A stretch of DNA of 64,000 bases from Sulfurovum sp. XGS-02 (GCF_023213175.1 NZ_CP093312.1:1116001-1180000); one strand, 5' to 3'. Numbered from the stretch's first letter, positions 43,452 through 53,272 are shown. The notes: a model not told the origin generated them from the letters alone. Translations and numbers: made by a program.

Positions 43452-43515
43452 AAACACTCCTTTAAGGTATAGCGTATCTTCTCTATCTATATAAATTTAC
43501 TGTAAGAATACAGTA

Positions 43516-43710
43516 TTACATAGCTTTGGAACTAAACCGGCACTCACCCAGTGTAATGATCTTTCCCTTTTCTATCTGCGAGATGATGTATTTTAAAGTA
43601 GCCTCAGGATCTGTTTCAGGCATCTCTTCTGCTATCATACGCAGTGCATCTTTTTCACTGGTTTTCTGCCATCTTTTTTCATAGGTATATTGTGTATATA
43701 GCTCCACCAA
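43516..43710 (-). CDS. Small protein, possibly coupled to the gene at 43712
   Basis: A 64-residue frame starting with TTG at 43710, one base after the stop of the upstream small gene (GTG at 43707 is also possible). It contains ALRMIAEEMPETDPEATLKYI and ends GECRFSSKAM. A longer reading from 43827 runs through the neighbouring gene in another frame and is less likely. No family is recognised. A frameshift joining it to the upstream 64-residue product cannot be excluded. Confidence 0.5.
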   Translation of the reverse strand: MVELYTQYTYEKRWQKTSEKDALRMIAEEMPETDPEATLKYIISQIEKGKIITLGECRFSSKAM

Positions 43711-43711
43711 T

Positions 43712-43906
43712 TTATATCCAACCCAGTTCAGCAAAGATAGGTTCCATCTCCATCCACCAGTTTTCAAACCGTACAGAGACCTCTGCAATAGCATCATCTT
43801 CTTCTTTCCACTCTTTAAGTTTCTCAAGGATCAAAGGTTTATTCTCCTCAGATACTTTCGTGGATTTCTGTACATGTTCTATGACTTCTTCTATGTTCTT
43901 TTTCAT
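43712..43906 (-). CDS. Small acidic helical protein (64 aa)
   Basis: A 64-residue, mainly helical cytosolic protein (MKKNIEEVIEHVQKSTKVSE onward, later RFENWWMEMEPIFAELGWI). AAAGGAG lies before the ATG and a consensus promoter precedes it. It resembles small DUF4404-type proteins in size and charge, but I cannot assign a family. Confidence 0.65.
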   Translation of the reverse strand: MKKNIEEVIEHVQKSTKVSEENKPLILEKLKEWKEEDDAIAEVSVRFENWWMEMEPIFAELGWI

Positions 43907-43926
43907 ACGACAACTCCTTTGTTCTT

Positions 43927-43955
43927 ATTCTAGTTCATTCTCATATAATTGTCAA
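43927..43955 (-). promoter_or_regulatory. Sigma-70 promoter of the 43906 gene
   Basis: On the minus strand TTGACA (43955-43950) and TAGAAT (43932-43927) are 17 nt apart, about 20 bp before the start codon. A TATAAT at 44009-44014 faces the other way and probably serves nhaA. Confidence 0.7.
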
Positions 43956-44028
43956 TATTAACTTGCTATTTATTTTGATTAGTGAATTTTAGTTAGAATA
44001 ATGAAATTTATAATAGAGGGTTAAAATC

Positions 44029-45237
44029 ATGTTCACACAGTTTCTTCAGGATTTCATCAAAAAAGAATCAGCCGCAGGTATTTTACTGATCATTGCCACG
44101 ATATTGGCACTGCTCCTCGAAAATTCTTTTATGTCCACGTTCTATACAAGTTTTCTACATACGCCTGTTGAAATACGTTTTGGAGATCTACAGATCGCTA
44201 AACCTCTTCTTTTATGGGTCAATGACGGTCTAATGGCAGTATTCTTCCTCGTGATAGGTCTTGAAATTAAGCGTGAAGTACAGGAAGGACATCTCTCTTC
44301 TCTTTCACAGATCACCTTACCGGGTATCGCTGCATTAGGTGGAATGATCGTACCTGCTTTGATCTTTATCGCATTCAATAGAGGTGAAGATTTTTCTATG
44401 AATGGATGGGCGATCCCTACGGCTACTGATATAGCCTTTGCTTTAGGTATCTTATCTCTACTTGGGAAGAGAGTTCCTGTCTCTTTAAAAGTATTTTTGA
44501 TGGCATTGGCTATTATCGATGACTTAGGTGCTATTTTGATCATTGCATTCTTTTACACCAGTGAACTTTCAACCATGTCTATCACCATTGCAGCGATCGC
44601 ACTTTTTATACTTTTGATTATGAACCGTATGCATGTCGCCATTAAGTCAGCCTATATCGTCGTAGGGATCATTCTATGGGTTTCCGTACTCAAGTCAGGG
44701 GTACACGCCACACTTGCAGGTGTTGCACTTGCTTTTATGATCCCTCTCTCTTCTAAAGATAAAGAAGGTAATCACTTCTCCATGGCAAAAGAGATGGAGT
44801 ATGACCTCCATAACTGGGTCGCCTATATGATCTTGCCTCTCTTTGCATTTGTGAATGCAGGTGTTGACCTTCAAGGTATCTCCATAGAAGAGATGGCCGG
44901 CCCTGTACCCCTAGGGATCATGCTTGGTCTTTTTATCGGTAAACAAGTGGGTGTATTTGGTTTCTCCTGGTTGGCTATAAAAATGGGACTTGCCTCTTTA
45001 CCACAAGGAAGTAACTGGACCTTAATGTATGGGGTCAGTGTCCTCACAGGGATTGGTTTTACCATGAGTCTTTTTGTAGATACACTGGCTTATAATGATA
45101 CACAGATATACCATTATGCAGACAAATTGGCCATCCTGCTTGGATCATTTCTCTCTGCCATAGTCGGGTATATTATTTTATATCTAAAAACAGGCAGACC
45201 ATCATTGGCTAATAGAGAAGAGGTTTTAGAAAAATAA
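44029..45237 (+). CDS. nhaA: Na+/H+ antiporter NhaA
   Basis: Exports Na+ in exchange for H+ at the inner membrane. The 402-residue length and motifs fit: VNDGLMAVFFLVIGLEIKRE, AIPTATDIAFALGILSLLG, LAIIDDLGAILIIA with the paired Asp residues that bind Na+ and H+, and GIGFTMSLF near the C-terminus. Its -10 box is at 44009-44014 and AGAGGG lies before the ATG. It fits a marine or brackish habitat, as does the CPA2 antiporter at 6850. Confidence 0.95.
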   Translation: MFTQFLQDFIKKESAAGILLIIATILALLLENSFMSTFYTSFLHTPVEIRFGDLQIAKPLLLWVNDGLMAVFFLVIGLEIKREVQEGHLSSLSQITLPGIAALGGMIVPALIFIAFNRGEDFSMNGWAIPTATDIAFALGILSLLGKRVPVSLKVFLMALAIIDDLGAILIIAFFYTSELSTMSITIAAIALFILLIMNRMHVAIKSAYIVVGIILWVSVLKSGVHATLAGVALAFMIPLSSKDKEGNHFSMAKEMEYDLHNWVAYMILPLFAFVNAGVDLQGISIEEMAGPVPLGIMLGLFIGKQVGVFGFSWLAIKMGLASLPQGSNWTLMYGVSVLTGIGFTMSLFVDTLAYNDTQIYHYADKLAILLGSFLSAIVGYIILYLKTGRPSLANREEVLEK

Positions 45238-45302
45238 AAGTCTTTTTGTCCTATCATATAAGAAGGTGTTTTAAATAACCTAAAACAGAAAAAGGATGGA
45301 GT

Positions 45303-45452
45303 ATGATTGAAAAAAAACAGATTAAAAAGTACATTAAAAAACAGATGGACAGCATGCTTAAAAAAGAGCTGAAACAAGAAATCAAAAAGCATATTAAAGA
45401 TTATAAGAAAAAAGAGAAAGCGGAGAAAGCAGCAAAAAAGAAAAATAAGTAA
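45303..45452 (+). CDS. Small Lys-rich protein (49 aa)
   Basis: A 49-residue frame (MIEKKQIKKYIKKQMDSMLK, then further Lys/Glu-rich helix, ending AAKKKNK). AAAGGATGGAG lies a few bases before the ATG. It is almost entirely a basic amphipathic helix, perhaps nucleic-acid or membrane binding. Support is the ribosome site and its place in an otherwise empty gap. Confidence 0.55.
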   Translation: MIEKKQIKKYIKKQMDSMLKKELKQEIKKHIKDYKKKEKAEKAAKKKNK

Positions 45453-45465
45453 CCCGGCTTTTTCA

Positions 45466-45492
45466 CCTCGTTCACTCTTCAGATGGACGAGG
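45466..45492. terminator. Hairpin between convergent genes
   Basis: CCTCGT (45466-45471) pairs with ACGAGG (45487-45492). No strong T tract on the plus side; weak candidate. Confidence 0.35.
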
Positions 45493-45506
45493 GAAAACCC
45501 AAACCT

Positions 45507-46910
45507 TTATCCCAGATAGATCACCTCTTCATTCTCTACAATATGTGCTTTTTTATCTAGCGCATTTTCAATCACACTTCGTAAAATAGTCTGTTTGTCC
45601 TCTTCTCCATGTATCAGATAGATACGGTAAAGATCTTCCATCTGTGATATCCATTTGATGATCCCTTCCTGGTCCGCATGTGCAGAAAATCCGTTGATCG
45701 TATGCACACTTGCTTTGATCAGTATATCTTCATTAAATATCTTGACCCACCGTGCACCATCAACGATATGACGTCCCAACGTTCCAATAGCCTGATACCC
45801 CACGAATATAACGGCATTTTTAGGATTCCATAGACGATTTTTAAAGTGATGGATGATCCTTCCTCCCGTACACATACCACTCCCTGCTATGATAATGGCA
45901 CGGGTATCCACCTCATTAATAGCTCTCGAGCCTTCAACATCGGGTGTATAAATAAGACTTTCAAAATCAAACACTGTCCCGTCTCTTTTTTTGTAATCCT
46001 GACACTTCTTACTGAGCAGATCACTGTAGTTATTGTAGACTTCAGTCGCACGTGTGGCCATAGGACTGTCTAAAAATATCTTACAATGGGGGAGTTCTTT
46101 CCTCTCATACATCTCTTTTAAGATGATCAGGATCTCTTGTGTACGTTCCACGGCAAATGAAGGTATCAGCACATTACCCCAATCACGCAGGGTATCGATG
46201 ATCACACGTTTGAACTCTACGATACTTGCATCAAGGTCTTTGTGATTACGGTCACCATAGGTAGATTCTATATAGAGATAATTGGCATAGGGACATTTTG
46301 CCAGATTTTCCATGACCAGATTTTTATCATTGCCTATGTCTCCGGAAAATACAATGGTCTGTTCTACACTGTCTTCCTTATAGGTGATCTCTATAAAAGC
46401 GGCACCGAGTATATGCCCGGCATTGCGATAGGTCACTTTAAGAGACTCTTGAATGATGATCATAGTGTTGTCATACTCAGGATATTCCCATGTCAGATCA
46501 AATGCTGCTTCGACATCATCTTCATCGTACAAAGGTTCTCTCACATCGTCTTCTTTTCCCTTTCGCTGTGCTTTCCTGTAATTGGTCTCAAAATCCTCTT
46601 TCATGATCTTGGCACTGTCAAGGAGTATAATTTCTGCAATATCACGTGTGGCTTCCGTTGCATAGATCACACCGTTAAACCCTTCTTTGACCAGTTTAGG
46701 AATACGTCCGACATGGTCAAGGTGTGCATGTGTAATAAGAAGATAATCTATCTCGGAGGGCTCAAAACCAAATGCACAATAGTTTCGATCCTCTTCAGGT
46801 CCTTGAAACATACCGCAATCAATAAGGATACGAGGTCCGTGCTCGATCGCAAGCAAATGACAGGAGCCGGTTACTACTTTCGCCGCTCCGTGGGAAGTTA
46901 CTGTTGCCAT
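45507..46910 (-). CDS. Metallo-beta-lactamase/beta-CASP hydrolase (RNA-processing type)
   Basis: A 467-residue cytosolic protein of the MBL-fold, beta-CASP class (CPSF73/RNase J-like, often annotated as RNA exonuclease). The zinc motif is THAHLDHVGR near residue 60; later come YIESTYGDRNH, ILIPSFAVERTQEIL and IAGSGMCTGGRI, then GFSAHADQEGI and LIHGEEDK, all typical of the RNA specificity domain. It probably degrades or processes RNA; a nuclease role is family inference. RNase J proper has about 550-680 residues, so this is the shorter kind. Confidence 0.9.
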   Translation of the reverse strand: MATVTSHGAAKVVTGSCHLLAIEHGPRILIDCGMFQGPEEDRNYCAFGFEPSEIDYLLITHAHLDHVGRIPKLVKEGFNGVIYATEATRDIAEIILLDSAKIMKEDFETNYRKAQRKGKEDDVREPLYDEDDVEAAFDLTWEYPEYDNTMIIIQESLKVTYRNAGHILGAAFIEITYKEDSVEQTIVFSGDIGNDKNLVMENLAKCPYANYLYIESTYGDRNHKDLDASIVEFKRVIIDTLRDWGNVLIPSFAVERTQEILIILKEMYERKELPHCKIFLDSPMATRATEVYNNYSDLLSKKCQDYKKRDGTVFDFESLIYTPDVEGSRAINEVDTRAIIIAGSGMCTGGRIIHHFKNRLWNPKNAVIFVGYQAIGTLGRHIVDGARWVKIFNEDILIKASVHTINGFSAHADQEGIIKWISQMEDLYRIYLIHGEEDKQTILRSVIENALDKKAHIVENEEVIYLG

Positions 46911-47056
46911 GATGATTCCTTTATATTATCTATATTTATTTTACTTTCTAATGGTTTGATTTGAGCTTAGATACATACAGTAAAAAAGGGTTTGAATGAT
47001 AGATATATCTCTTTTTTATACCGTTACCATAAGCAAAAATATAACCGATACTAAGA

Positions 47057-47062
47057 TATAAT
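47057..47062 (+). promoter_or_regulatory. -10 box of mgtE
   Basis: TATAAT 58 bp before the start. The leader region carries no evident magnesium riboswitch, but its fold cannot be judged by eye. Confidence 0.45.
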
Positions 47063-47119
47063 TTTCTATCTTACAGACGTTAAAAACGATAAAAAAAGTA
47101 AACAGATCAAGGATGCAAA

Positions 47120-48514
47120 ATGCACTCCACTGACACCATCGGGAAAATAACAATGAATGAAGAATTTTTGCAAAAGTTAAATACGTTAGAACAACATATA
47201 GATCACTACAATGAGGGTATTGACATTGGGGTACACCCTTTTGATATCGCTGATCTGCTCATAGAGATCAGAGAAGTCGATGAAGAGCTCTATACTGCAT
47301 CTTTAAATAAACTACCAAGAATACTTTTGGCAGAAGTACTTGTTGAGTTGCCAAAATCTTTACAAGAAGAGCTCTATACGCATTATGGTCCTAAAAAACT
47401 TGCAAAACTTACTGAATCACTCGATACGGATGATGCAGCAGTCTTGATACAGCATATTGAAGAAGTAGATGAAGAGAAAGCAGATGCTATCCTCTCCAAT
47501 CTTTCTGAGGAAGATAGGGATACTCTTGAAGAACTGATCTCATATGAAGACCATGAAGCCGGTTCTTATATGCAGACAGAAGTTTTTGAAGCACATATAG
47601 ATGAAACCATCGGTGCTTCAATACACCGTCTAAAAAAGATGAAAGCTAACAGAGAGATAGACAATGTCCATCATGTATTTGTTGTTTCAAACAAGAGAAA
47701 GTTCGTTGGTATGATACCCCTTGAAGATCTTATTCTTCATGGACCCAAAGAACTCTACAAGGATGTCATAGAAGAAGGAAAGATCACCATCTCGGTAGAG
47801 CCGCATGATGAGATAAAAAATGTGATCGAAACGGTTGCGAACTATGACCTCAGTGTGATCGCCGTGGTCAACAAAAGAGGCATACTCATGGGTCGTATCA
47901 CTGCGGATGACATCTATGATATCATAGAGGAAGGTGCAACAGAGCAGATCTATCACCTTGCGGGTGTCAATGATACAGCCGAACAAGAGGAGAGTATTTG
48001 GAAGATCGGACGTGCAAGAGGACTCTGGCTGGGGATAAACCTTTTAACGGCGATTGCCGCATCTTTGGTCATCGGACTTTTCGACGCGACACTACAATCC
48101 CTGGTCGCACTTGCCATTCTAATGCCGATTGTTGCTTCTATGGGAGGTAATGCCGGGACACAAACACTGACGGTTACAGTCAGACAGATGGCACTGGGAG
48201 ATATAGAGACGGATGAGGCAAAAAAAACCATTTATAAAGAGGTTTTCATCTCTTTGATGAATGGCATTGTGTATGCTGTAACCATGGGTTTGATCGCTTA
48301 TATCTGGTTTCAATTGCCTATGCTCGGTATCGTCATAGGTCTAGCAATGATAGTGAATCTTCTATCTGCAGGATTCTTCGGTGCAGTGATTCCCTTGACA
48401 CTCAAAAAATTCGGTGTAGACCCGGCCATAGGGTCCACTGTACTTTTAACAACGGTAACGGATGTAGTAGGCTTTTTCAGCTTTCTTGGACTTGCAACGA
48501 TCATATTATTATAA
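47120..48514 (+). CDS. mgtE: Magnesium transporter MgtE
   Basis: A 464-residue Mg2+ channel/transporter. In order: an N-terminal superhelical MgtE-N domain (about 30-140), two CBS domains that sense Mg2+ (about 145-265), and the membrane domain with five helices containing IPIVASMGGNAGTQTLTV-like sequence near 335 and the last helices near 440. The start at 47120 has AAGGA at 47109-47113; an in-frame ATG at 47153 is less well placed. It is 12 bp upstream of the CaCA gene, so they probably form an operon. Confidence 0.93.
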   Translation: MHSTDTIGKITMNEEFLQKLNTLEQHIDHYNEGIDIGVHPFDIADLLIEIREVDEELYTASLNKLPRILLAEVLVELPKSLQEELYTHYGPKKLAKLTESLDTDDAAVLIQHIEEVDEEKADAILSNLSEEDRDTLEELISYEDHEAGSYMQTEVFEAHIDETIGASIHRLKKMKANREIDNVHHVFVVSNKRKFVGMIPLEDLILHGPKELYKDVIEEGKITISVEPHDEIKNVIETVANYDLSVIAVVNKRGILMGRITADDIYDIIEEGATEQIYHLAGVNDTAEQEESIWKIGRARGLWLGINLLTAIAASLVIGLFDATLQSLVALAILMPIVASMGGNAGTQTLTVTVRQMALGDIETDEAKKTIYKEVFISLMNGIVYAVTMGLIAYIWFQLPMLGIVIGLAMIVNLLSAGFFGAVIPLTLKKFGVDPAIGSTVLLTTVTDVVGFFSFLGLATIILL

Positions 48515-48526
48515 AAGAGTATATCT

Positions 48527-49678
48527 ATGGACACAACTGACACACGCTTAGAAGAATTTATAGAAGACTATTGGGATATTATCGTGGGGATGATCGCCAT
48601 AGTGGCAGCGATCATTTTTCATCAACATGGAAATGGTTACCTGTCTACTGCTTTTGCAGCATTGGGTATTGCAACGCTTTCACTCACTGTATCAGAAGTG
48701 GCTGAAATACTTTCTCAGAGACTTGAAGAACCCTATGCAAGTTTTGTCCTGACCTTCAGTGCCGTCATCGTTGAGATCATTCTTCTGTATATCATCCTAC
48801 TCCAAGCATTGTATGATCCAAAAGTCATAGAGACCGTCAAAGGCGGTATTATTTCGGCTGTGATCGTCGACATGAATGTACTTTTGGGTCTTGCCGTATT
48901 TATCGGTGGGTTGAAATTTACCGAACAGGAACATAACAAAGAGACTTCCAGTACCTATACTACCATACTGTTGGTGACAGCCCTTGCACTGCTTGTACCT
49001 AGCCTACTAAACCAGACTGACCATAACCCAAAAGTACTCAAAGAGGTAAGTATGATCATTGCGGTAGCCTTGATGTTCTTTTATATCATCATTTTTATTT
49101 TTCAGACAAGAACCCATACACACTTCTTCAAGGCAACAGCAAGAAGCAGGATGTTCAGACTGAGAAAACGGAAAGAGGAAGGGAAAGAGGAAGAGGTAGA
49201 GAGCAGTGTCTATATTTTTGAAAGATTTAATAATAGTGGAAATTTCATTACCATCTTTGTGCTGATCGCTATCATTTCTGTCGGTGCAGAGATGTTTGCA
49301 ACCGATGGTATCAAGATGGCAAAAGATTTTGGGATATCTGCCGGACTGGCCGGTTTGATCATTGCGATCATTGCAGTTGCTCCTGAAATAGCTACCGCTG
49401 TCAAAGCAGCCAAAAATGACCAGATCCAAAGAGTGGTCAATATTGCCATGGGTGCCTCTGTGGTCTCGATCCTGCTTACGGTACCCATTTTACTCGGACT
49501 GGCCCACATCAGCGGGATCGATCTTTTTCTTGATTTTAATCCCCTGCAGATCGGTGCACTGATCATGACCATTATTCTGGCATGGAAAAGTACAGAAGAG
49601 GGACAGACCAACTACTTCGAAGGATTATCCCACCTGATGTTCTTTGTCTGTTATGCGATCATTGCAGCCTATTACTAG
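48527..49678 (+). CDS. Ca2+:cation antiporter (CaCA/ChaA-like)
   Basis: A 383-residue membrane protein with two homologous halves of about five helices, and the alpha-repeat features LSLTVSEVAEILS (first half) and IIAIIAVAPEIATAVKAA (second half) with the Glu residues expected in the ion pathway. A charged cytoplasmic loop of about 40 residues (195-240) separates the halves. It probably exports Ca2+ (or Na+/K+) for H+. Co-transcription with mgtE suggests divalent cation control. Confidence 0.85.
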   Translation: MDTTDTRLEEFIEDYWDIIVGMIAIVAAIIFHQHGNGYLSTAFAALGIATLSLTVSEVAEILSQRLEEPYASFVLTFSAVIVEIILLYIILLQALYDPKVIETVKGGIISAVIVDMNVLLGLAVFIGGLKFTEQEHNKETSSTYTTILLVTALALLVPSLLNQTDHNPKVLKEVSMIIAVALMFFYIIIFIFQTRTHTHFFKATARSRMFRLRKRKEEGKEEEVESSVYIFERFNNSGNFITIFVLIAIISVGAEMFATDGIKMAKDFGISAGLAGLIIAIIAVAPEIATAVKAAKNDQIQRVVNIAMGASVVSILLTVPILLGLAHISGIDLFLDFNPLQIGALIMTIILAWKSTEEGQTNYFEGLSHLMFFVCYAIIAAYY

Positions 49679-49691
49679 ACTTCAAAAGTGG

Positions 49692-52103
49692 CTAGAGGTG
49701 TTTTGATTCCAGTTCACTGATGTGAGAGATCGTCTGTAACACTGTATCAGGATTCAAACTGATGGACTCTATACCCATTTTGACCAAAGCTTCTGCCATC
49801 TCAGGGTAATCCGAAGGTCCTTGTCCGCAGATGCCGCTGTGTCTGTGATTGCGTGTTGCACCCTCCACTGCCATTTCTATCATCTTCATCACACCAGGGT
49901 CGCGTTCATCATAATCAAAGGCAACGACTTCAGAATCTCTATCCACCCCAAGTGTCAATTGGGTCAGGTCATTGGAACCTATGCTTATCCCATCAAAAAG
50001 CGTACAGAATGCATCGATCTGTATCACATTATTCGGTATCTCACACATAACATAGACCTTTAAACCGTTCTCACCCCTCTTTAGACCGTATTTCTCCATA
50101 GCATCCAATACTCTCTTCCCCTCTTCTACTCTACGACAAAACGGTATCATCAAAATGACATTATCAAACCCCATCTCTTCTCTGACATGTTTCATTGCTG
50201 CACATTCCAGTGCAAACCCTTCTTCATAGTTTGGGTGGGTATAGCGTGAAGCACCGCGGAAACCGATCATAGGATTGGCTTCATCCAGTTCAAAGAACTC
50301 TCCACCAAGCAATGAAGCGTATTCATTCGATTTAAAATCGCTCATCCTTACTACACAAGGGTGAGGATAGACTGAGGATGCAATACTGGCAACCCCTTCG
50401 GAGAGGACTTTGACAAAATAGGATTGAGGATTGTCATAGGCAGCTGTAAGCTGACCGATCTTTCTATCTGTAGTCTCATCGATCTTTTCAGGGTGGATCA
50501 GTGCCATCGGATGTACTTTGATGGAGGTATTGATAATAAACTCCATACGTGCCAGTCCTATACCATCGACAGGAAGTGAGGCCAATGTAAATGCCATATC
50601 CGGGTTCCCAAGATTCATCATGATCTGTGTCTTGGTCTTAGGTAGAGTACTAAGATCTGTTTTAGTGATCTCAAAATCTAAAATACCTTCATGCACAAAC
50701 CCGGTTTCACCCTCCGCACAGCTTACAGTGATCTCTTGACCGTCTTCTAACATTTCAACAGCATTTTCGACACCGACAATAGCTGGTTTCCCCAACTCTC
50801 TTGAAACAATGGCTGCATGACAGGTTCTTCCTCCAGTATTCGTCACAATTGCCGAGGCGATCTTCATCACAGGTTCCCAATCAGGACTGGTCGTTTCTGC
50901 CACTAGTACATCACCAGCTTTAAAATCATCCAGGTTACTCGGATCAACGATCTTACATACTTTTCCCGCACCTATTTTCGTACCCACAGCTTGACCTGTA
51001 AGTAACACTTTACTCTGTTCTTTTAATCGGTACATTTCAAGATGTCGGGTTTCTCTTCTGGATTCCACCGTTTCCGGACGTGCCTGCACGATGTAGATCT
51101 CTCCATCCACACCGTCTTTTGCCCACTCCATATCCATCGGTTTCTGATATCCTGCCTGTTTCGAGTAGTGTTCTTCGATTTTGATGGCATACTCAGCCAG
51201 AAGCAGCACATCCTCATCATTAATGCAGAACTTCTCTTTTTCTTCTTTAGGGGTATCTATATTCTTCGTATACTCAACGGAAAGATTATCCTGGTTGATA
51301 CTCTCTGAGAAGATCATTTTGAGTGCTTTAGAGCCAAGTTTTCTTCTTAAGACGGCACAATACCCTTTTTTAAATGTGGGTTTATGGACATAAAAACTGT
51401 CCGGAGCAATACTCCCCTGTACAATGTTCTCTCCCAAACCGTACGCAGCATTGATAAAAACAACATCTTTAAACCCTGTCTCGGAATCAATAGAGAACAT
51501 GACCCCGCTCTCACCAATGTCACTTCTTACCATTTTCATTACAACGACGCTCAGATAGACTTTCATATTATCAAATCCATGGACAAATTTGTAATGTATG
51601 GAACGGTCTGTAAAATTTGAAGCCAGACAGCGCTTATAAGCATCCAACAGGGCATCCAACCCTTGAATGTTCAGATAACTTTCATTTTGTCCGGCAAAGG
51701 ATGCTTCCGGAGAGTCTTCGGCGGTTGCAGAGCTTCTTACTGCGAGACTTACATCCTCGCCATATTCTTCTTTTAGTGCTTGATACGCTTGATCTATCTG
51801 ATCTATCATCTCATCGGGTAGTGTGCAGTTATGGATGATCTCGCGACAGCGCTTTCCTCTTTCCTGTAACTGAGTGACATCATCGGGGTCAAGATCATCC
51901 AGTTGCGTATGCAGTTTTCCCCAGACGTCATTACTGTCAAGCACAAAACGATAGGCATCCGCAGTGATCGCAAACCCATTAGGGATTCGGATACCTTCCT
52001 GCGTTAGGTTTTGATACATCTCACCGAGTGAGGCATTTTTACCACCGACCAGGTCAACATCTTCTATAGCAAGTTCATTAAACCATTTAATATACTGAGA
52101 CAT
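49692..52103 (-). CDS. ppsA: Phosphoenolpyruvate synthase
   Basis: Makes phosphoenolpyruvate from pyruvate and ATP for gluconeogenesis. The 803-residue protein has the ATP-binding domain (1-350, with VRSSATAEDSPEASFAGQ near 125), the swivelling phosphohistidine domain (TNTGGRTCHAAIVSRELG with the active His near 425) and the C-terminal PEP/pyruvate TIM barrel (GANPMIGFRGASRY-like near 615 and GICGQGPSDYPE near 755). Such an enzyme fits autotrophic carbon fixation through the reductive TCA cycle. Confidence 0.97.
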   Translation of the reverse strand: MSQYIKWFNELAIEDVDLVGGKNASLGEMYQNLTQEGIRIPNGFAITADAYRFVLDSNDVWGKLHTQLDDLDPDDVTQLQERGKRCREIIHNCTLPDEMIDQIDQAYQALKEEYGEDVSLAVRSSATAEDSPEASFAGQNESYLNIQGLDALLDAYKRCLASNFTDRSIHYKFVHGFDNMKVYLSVVVMKMVRSDIGESGVMFSIDSETGFKDVVFINAAYGLGENIVQGSIAPDSFYVHKPTFKKGYCAVLRRKLGSKALKMIFSESINQDNLSVEYTKNIDTPKEEKEKFCINDEDVLLLAEYAIKIEEHYSKQAGYQKPMDMEWAKDGVDGEIYIVQARPETVESRRETRHLEMYRLKEQSKVLLTGQAVGTKIGAGKVCKIVDPSNLDDFKAGDVLVAETTSPDWEPVMKIASAIVTNTGGRTCHAAIVSRELGKPAIVGVENAVEMLEDGQEITVSCAEGETGFVHEGILDFEITKTDLSTLPKTKTQIMMNLGNPDMAFTLASLPVDGIGLARMEFIINTSIKVHPMALIHPEKIDETTDRKIGQLTAAYDNPQSYFVKVLSEGVASIASSVYPHPCVVRMSDFKSNEYASLLGGEFFELDEANPMIGFRGASRYTHPNYEEGFALECAAMKHVREEMGFDNVILMIPFCRRVEEGKRVLDAMEKYGLKRGENGLKVYVMCEIPNNVIQIDAFCTLFDGISIGSNDLTQLTLGVDRDSEVVAFDYDERDPGVMKMIEMAVEGATRNHRHSGICGQGPSDYPEMAEALVKMGIESISLNPDTVLQTISHISELESKHL

Positions 52104-52293
52104 AAGCCATCCTTTTTATTATTCTACACCCAAATAGTTAACAGGATAATATATTTGACTATAATAGATATTTATTTCGAATACACAAGTATTACATAAA
52201 ACATGTTTAAAATAACAAAGTCATGGATCTGTAAAATGTATATGTAGGTTGACATATCCTTTCTTAACTCTCATGATAAAGGAGATTGAAATA

Positions 52294-53151
52294 ATGAAAA
52301 AAATAGCAATTATCGGGGCTAACGGCTACATAGGGATGTATATGCAATCGTTTTTCAAGGCAGAAGGCTATACTGTGTTTCCTTTAGGAAGAAAAGATAT
52401 CGAAAAGAATATACCAGAGATCACCAAAGTACTAGAAGGAGTAGACATCATCATCAATCTCGCCGGTGCACCGATCATCCACAGGTGGAATGATGCCTAT
52501 AAAAAAGTCCTATATGACAGTAGGATCATCACGACCAAGAAGATCGTGACGGCTATGTCAAACATGAAAAAGAAACCGGAACTTTTTATCTCTACCTCTG
52601 CCATCGGTATTTATGCTACGAACGGTCCCATGAGTGAATCAAACTATACCTACTCGGATAATTTTTTAGCGAAGATCTGTAAAGATTGGGAAGCTGAAGC
52701 TCAACGTGCAGATGCATTTACCAGGGTGGTTATTTTTCGTTTCGGTGTTGTACTGGGCAAAGGAGGCGGTGCACTCTCTAAAATGCTGCCATCTTTCAAA
52801 TTAGGTATTGCTGGGACCATTGGAGATGGTAGTGAGCCATTTAGCTGGATACACATATCTGATCTTCTCAATGCTTATATGTTCGTATTCAGTCACAATG
52901 ACTTAAAAGGTACTTTCAATCTCTCCTCACCAAATCCTGTCACGAACAAAGTGCTCACGAAAACACTTGGGAAAATATTGCATAGGCCCACAGTGATACC
53001 CTTACCAAAATTTGTCCTGAGATTTCTCTATTCAGAAGGTGCAACGGTACTGACCGAAGGACAACGTGTTATCCCTGAAAGATTATTAGAACGTCACTTC
53101 GTCTTCAAATACCCAACCATAGAAGAGGCGCTTAGAGAAGTATTGGATTAG
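52294..53151 (+). CDS. TIGR01777 family epimerase (SDR)
   Basis: A 285-residue NAD(P)-binding protein with a short-chain-dehydrogenase fold. The dinucleotide loop reads IIGANGYIGMYM, followed by DIIINLAGAPIIHRW, FISTSAIGIY, FRFGVVLGKGGGAL and WIHISDLLNAYMFV, the family pattern of YfcH-like epimerases. The start at 52294 has AAAGGAG 9 nt upstream; an ATG-like start at 52249 would add 15 unlikely residues. A TTGACA at 52249 is probably fortuitous. Confidence 0.88.
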   Translation: MKKIAIIGANGYIGMYMQSFFKAEGYTVFPLGRKDIEKNIPEITKVLEGVDIIINLAGAPIIHRWNDAYKKVLYDSRIITTKKIVTAMSNMKKKPELFISTSAIGIYATNGPMSESNYTYSDNFLAKICKDWEAEAQRADAFTRVVIFRFGVVLGKGGGALSKMLPSFKLGIAGTIGDGSEPFSWIHISDLLNAYMFVFSHNDLKGTFNLSSPNPVTNKVLTKTLGKILHRPTVIPLPKFVLRFLYSEGATVLTEGQRVIPERLLERHFVFKYPTIEEALREVLD

Positions 53152-53189
53152 ATATTTCATCCTCTACTTAATGAGATATTATTTTTTTT
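53152..53189 (+). terminator. Terminator after the epimerase gene
   Basis: ATATTTCAT (53152-53160) and ATGAGATAT (53171-53179) form a 9-bp stem with one wobble pair, followed after TA by T8 (53182-53189). Confidence 0.65.
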
Positions 53190-53258
53190 ACTATTGATAG
53201 TGCTTTCTTCTATGGGTCCAGTATTTCTATGACAGGGAAAAAATCCTACGCCATTTTA

Positions 53259-53267
53259 TGCTATAAT
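53259..53267 (+). promoter_or_regulatory. Extended -10 box abutting the start codon (leaderless)
   Basis: TGCTATAAT (53259-53267) is an extended -10 motif whose end lies only 5 nt before the ATG at 53273. Transcription would start at or next to the ATG, giving a leaderless mRNA; no ribosome site is seen in the gap. Confidence 0.5.
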
Positions 53268-53272
53268 ATTTC

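Noticed and set aside
52249-52277. TTGACA as a -35 box for the epimerase gene
   Set aside because: No good -10 box lies at 16-18 nt, and the -10 would run into the ribosome site.
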